Below are positions 15,564 through 17,739 of a stretch of DNA of 17,739 nucleotides, in pieces. The notes beneath the pieces are model-generated. The model was not told the DNA's origin and searched no databases. It saw only the letters and a list, made by a program, of their open reading frames with translations. Source of the DNA: UBA647 sp964400545 (GTDB lineage Bacteria > Acidobacteriota > Aminicenantia > UBA2199); NCBI GenBank assembly GCA_964400545.1, contig CAYNUG010000036.1:1-17739 (forward strand), read 5' to 3'. Position 1 is the stretch's first letter. The number at the start of each line of letters is the position of its first letter. Made by a program: the position numbers and the translations under genes.

Positions 15564-16490
15564 TTACCTTATCATCCCTTTTCCACGACCTGAAGTGGTC
15601 TGCGAGGGATCATCTGTTCCATGTATCTTGAAGTGGCATTGTGTACACTTTGTAAGAAATGCCCTTCTCCACCCTTCTGTTCCATGAGGTTGCTGTGAAG
15701 TATATTGAGTACTGGGGAGAGTTCTTGCCACAGTTTCACCAATTCTTCCGGCATGTAAATGAGATTCATGGCACTGCAAACAGAGAAACGGTTCATTCTG
15801 TTTAAGAAGATTGTTCGCAACAGTTCCATGGGGGTTATGACATGACAGACAGTCTTCCTGAACCGGAGCATGTTCAAATACAAAAGGCCCTCTCTTATCT
15901 GCATGGCAGGAATAACACAGATCATTCAATCTCTCATTTGTTTTCAGATTATTAACCAGTGATCCGTGATGCTGATGACAACTGCTGCACTTCATTTTGC
16001 CTTCACGTAAAGGATGATGGGATGGATACATTGTTTCAACCTTGATATCCGTATGACAATTCAGGCATAGATATGGATCCTCCGCTTTAAGATCTTTTCC
16101 TTTATGTATAGGATGACATACAGCACACCCGACTTCAGAAGCAGCATGATCACTTAAATTCCAGTCAGAAGCTTTCAAACTTCTGTGGCAACTTAAACAA
16201 GTACCTGATGTTCCGTTTTTACTCCCTTTTTTAAAACTTACGATTTTCTCGGTATCACCCTCTTCCGCATGTGCACCACCCGGGCCATGACAGGATTCAC
16301 AACCTTTTTTAAGTCCTTTCAGTTCAAAATCTTTCAATCTTGAATGAACATTCTTTTTAAAGTTCTTCATAACTCCGTCATGACATTCCAAGCACGTTTT
16401 ATCACCAACAAATCCGTCTGATGAATAATTAAATAAGGTAAATAGAAAGAAAAAAGTTAATGATAAGTAAATAAGGTTTTTACTTTTCAT
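15564..16490 (-). CDS. Decaheme c-type cytochrome, DmsE/MtrA type, periplasmic
   Basis: This 308-residue protein has an N-terminal signal or anchor (about 5-23) and ten CxxCH motifs, with first cysteines at 33, 64, 98, 122, 142, 168, 192, 214, 237 and 282. The start FVGDKTCLECHDGVMKNF and the many extra histidines (HPIHK, HHPLREG, CHQHHG) are characteristic of DmsE/MtrA-family cytochromes of about 300-330 residues with bis-His hemes. Such proteins form a wire that docks into an MtrB/PioB barrel and passes electrons between the periplasm and the cell exterior. The barrel gene follows after 12 bp, and an ArsR-type regulator gene precedes it by 17 bp, so the three form one operon. AAGGGGG is a good SD. 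Direction of electron flow (metal reduction, DMSO-type respiration or Fe(II) oxidation) cannot be read from sequence. Confidence 0.95.
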   Translation of the reverse strand: MKSKNLIYLSLTFFFLFTLFNYSSDGFVGDKTCLECHDGVMKNFKKNVHSRLKDFELKGLKKGCESCHGPGGAHAEEGDTEKIVSFKKGSKNGTSGTCLSCHRSLKASDWNLSDHAASEVGCAVCHPIHKGKDLKAEDPYLCLNCHTDIKVETMYPSHHPLREGKMKCSSCHQHHGSLVNNLKTNERLNDLCYSCHADKRGPFVFEHAPVQEDCLSCHNPHGTVANNLLKQNEPFLCLQCHESHLHAGRIGETVARTLPSTQYTSQQPHGTEGWRRAFLTKCTQCHFKIHGTDDPSQTTSGRGKGMIR

Positions 16491-16507
16491 ATAACCCCCT
16501 TTAGTAT

Positions 16508-16816
16508 TTATTTTGTTATATCCTTAAACATAACTCTGATTATCCTTTGCATATTAGATATTCCATCAACAAGTTCAGGATTTATCAGATAATAATATAC
16601 TGATTTCCCGTCCTTTTCTTTTCCTAAAATCCCCAACTTGTACATATCATTCAAATGGTTGGACAAACTGCTAAGCGAAATATCAAGTTTTTTTTGTAAA
16701 TGCCCTACATTTAATTTATTGGTACCCAGAAAATTTATGATCCTCAGACGATCCGTCTTTGATACAGCTTTACACATCAAAACATAGTGGTTGAGAAATC
16801 TCTCATCAATAGACAT
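16508..16816 (-). CDS. ArsR-family winged-helix transcriptional regulator
   Basis: This 102-residue protein matches the compact ArsR/SmtB fold: KTDRLRIINFL (helix), VGHLQKKLDISLSSLSNHLN (helix-turn-helix, residues 37-56), then LGILGKEKDGKSVYYYLI (wing). The metal-binding ELCVCDL sequence of ArsR is replaced by KLNVGHL, and Cys15 is the only cysteine, so classical metal sensing is unlikely. It is the first gene of the cytochrome cassette and probably represses or tunes it in response to an unknown signal. No SD is present; the promoter -10 ends 6 nt before the ATG, so the mRNA appears to be leaderless. Confidence 0.9.
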   Translation of the reverse strand: MSIDERFLNHYVLMCKAVSKTDRLRIINFLGTNKLNVGHLQKKLDISLSSLSNHLNDMYKLGILGKEKDGKSVYYYLINPELVDGISNMQRIIRVMFKDITK

Positions 16817-16822
16817 GTTTAA

Positions 16823-16851
16823 TTAATAATTTAATTTTTTACATATGTCAA
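16823..16851 (-). promoter_or_regulatory. Promoter of the ArsR/decaheme/porin cassette
   Basis: On the minus strand a perfect TTGACA (16851-16846) is followed after 17 nt by TATTAA (16828-16823). The -10 ends 6 nt before the arsR-family ATG (16816). The surroundings are very AT-rich (16817-16920), and a regulator site could overlap this region, for example ACATATGT (16841-16848), which overlaps the -35 and is an 8-bp palindrome. Confidence 0.7.
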
Positions 16852-16998
16852 CAATATTTTAGAATAATTTTTATTTTTATTTAAATTTCTTTATTTTTAT
16901 AGTTTTTATTATTATGTATTGTTAGCGTTTTAACCTTTCGAACTCAAAATGAAGATTATTAATGACCGGATCCGCTTTTTATTTTTGAAATACAAACA
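16852..16998. other. Intergenic stretch, no gene seen
   Basis: This 147-bp stretch between the LolD stop and the cassette promoter is AT-rich with T-runs on the plus strand. It holds no convincing terminator or ORF. CGGATCCG at about 16967-16974 is a palindrome without enough loop to form a hairpin. Confidence 0.5.
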
Positions 16999-17661
16999 TC
17001 AATTTAATTCCATTCTTATATCAGCCAGATCTGCAAGTAATTCATTGTGAGTTACCAGGATCGTTGTTAATCCTTCACTCTTGATCAGGTCTGAAAATAA
17101 TTTAAAAACCTTCTCTCCGGTCTTACGATCAAGATTTCCGGTAGGTTCATCCGCCAGAAGAAGCTTTGGTGAGTTGATCAAACTCCTTGCTATTGCAGCT
17201 CTCTGTTTCTCCCCTCCTGATAATTCAAAAGGGAAATTTGATCTTTTTGAACTTAATCCTACTTTTGACAATAATTCTCCTGCCCGTTCATTTGCTTTCT
17301 TTTTGTTAAATGAATTGATAAGATATGGGAATGAAACATTATCCAGTATCGTTAATTCAGGCATCAGGTAATGAAACTGATACAAAAAACCTATTTCTCT
17401 GTTTCTGTAGATTGCAAGTCTATCCTTTGAAAAATCGTTGATCCTGCTTTCTTCAAAAAATATATCTCCGGAATCCGGAAGATCAAAACTTCCGATAAGA
17501 TGAAGCAACGTGCTTTTCCCTGACCCGGATACTCCGGTAACGGCAAGGATTTTTCCGCGCTCAAGATCAAATGACAACCCGGTTAGAACAGGCAATCTGT
17601 TACCGTCAGGTTGAGTGAAACTTTTATTAAGTTTATTAACTTTCAGAAGATACTCTTTCAT
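16999..17661 (-). CDS. lolD: LolD-like ABC transporter ATPase
   Basis: This 220-residue protein has every ABC ATPase motif: Walker A GVSGSGKST (43-51), Q-loop Gln95 in LYQFHYLMPELTILDNV, signature LSGGEKQR (147-154), Walker B LLLADEPTG (167-175) and a THN switch (204-206). The length and the FHYLMPELT sequence after the Q-loop point to the LolD/MacB group. LolD powers LolCE, which lifts lipoproteins from the inner membrane for delivery to the outer one. MacB-type or other export ATPases are alternatives because no LolC/E permease lies in the window. The ATG overlaps the stop of an upstream gene (ATGA), and no SD is seen, so translation is probably coupled. It is followed by about 180 bp without a gene. 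Confidence 0.88.
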   Translation of the reverse strand: MKEYLLKVNKLNKSFTQPDGNRLPVLTGLSFDLERGKILAVTGVSGSGKSTLLHLIGSFDLPDSGDIFFEESRINDFSKDRLAIYRNREIGFLYQFHYLMPELTILDNVSFPYLINSFNKKKANERAGELLSKVGLSSKRSNFPFELSGGEKQRAAIARSLINSPKLLLADEPTGNLDRKTGEKVFKLFSDLIKSEGLTTILVTHNELLADLADIRMELN

Positions 17662-17739
17662 TGTCTGTTTTTGCGGGTTACAAAAAAAGCTGCTCCCTGC
17701 CCGTTAAGATCGGCATCAAGAAAGAGATGCTCTTTTTCC
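17658..17739 (-). CDS. 3' end of an unidentified gene overlapping lolD by 4 bp
   Basis: Reading the minus strand from the window edge gives 26 codons and then TGA, whose TGA lies within the ATGA that starts the lolD-like gene. The tail ends FFVTRKNRQ and contains DADLNGQGAA. I do not recognise it. The 4-bp overlap suggests a shared operon; LolC-type permeases are common neighbours, but this tail is not obviously one. It is partial, because the rest lies outside the window. Confidence 0.55.
   Translation of the reverse strand, partial: EKEHLFLDADLNGQGAAFFVTRKNRQ

Noticed and set aside
15572..15925. 117-codon ORF in another frame inside the decaheme cytochrome gene
   Set aside because: The overlapping frame encodes four of the ten CxxCH motifs, which is decisive for the main gene.
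16964..16984. GGATCCG palindrome followed by CTTTTTATTTTT as a plus-strand terminator
   Set aside because: The palindrome has no loop bases, so the usable stem is too short, and no plus-strand gene ends there.
1..17739. CRISPR arrays, insertion sequences, phage genes
   Set aside because: No regularly spaced direct repeats, transposase or phage motifs were seen; gene content is ordinary envelope and respiratory functions.

Overview
The window comes from an AT-rich, Gram-negative (diderm) bacterium. An outer membrane is implied by a BtuB-type TonB-dependent receptor, an MtrB/PioB-type porin, a MltA-type lytic transglycosylase and a LolD-like ATPase. Heme-based extracellular electron transfer genes and a B12 riboswitch point to an anaerobic or facultative respiratory lifestyle. 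I cannot assign a phylum from the sequence alone. No mobile element, CRISPR array or rRNA was seen.

Region 1 (1-4762, all minus strand) reads as one gene string from a strong promoter at 4734-4762. In order it encodes a membrane-anchored HtrA-like protease with TPR repeats instead of PDZ domains, an unknown one-pass membrane protein ending in a small beta-rich domain, an EamA/DMT exporter, and a DUF4388 (PATAN-like) membrane protein cut by the window edge. The last gene also has its own promoter in the gap before it.

Region 2 (4795-7735, plus) is a vitamin B12 uptake unit. A near-consensus promoter drives a class I cobalamin riboswitch, then btuB, then a directly abutting btuF-like gene. The leader has no terminator. 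It holds complementary segments that could hide or free the btuB ribosome binding site, so translational control is likely. No btuC or btuD lies in the window.

Region 3 (7740-12004, minus) has an NlpC/P60 lipoprotein gene starting about 12 nt after a tRNA-Leu(UAG), apparently on the tRNA transcript. Further upstream is a translationally coupled pair of M16 peptidase-family genes: one with the zinc motif, one without it but with a long LolA-like tail.

Region 4 (12097-13332, plus) is an MltA/3D-domain transglycosylase that appears to be expressed from a leaderless mRNA. A bidirectional terminator separates it from region 5.

Region 5 (13337-16851, minus) is a compact cassette: an ArsR-family regulator (also apparently leaderless), a decaheme c-type cytochrome of the DmsE/MtrA type, and an MtrB/PioB-like outer-membrane barrel. 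The barrel itself carries a CSACH heme-binding motif. No MtrC-like surface cytochrome is present, so this resembles a PioAB-like or two-component porin-cytochrome conduit with a possible extra heme. It is the most interesting system in the window.

Region 6 (16999-17739, minus) is a LolD-type ABC ATPase overlapped by the 3' end of an unidentified upstream gene.
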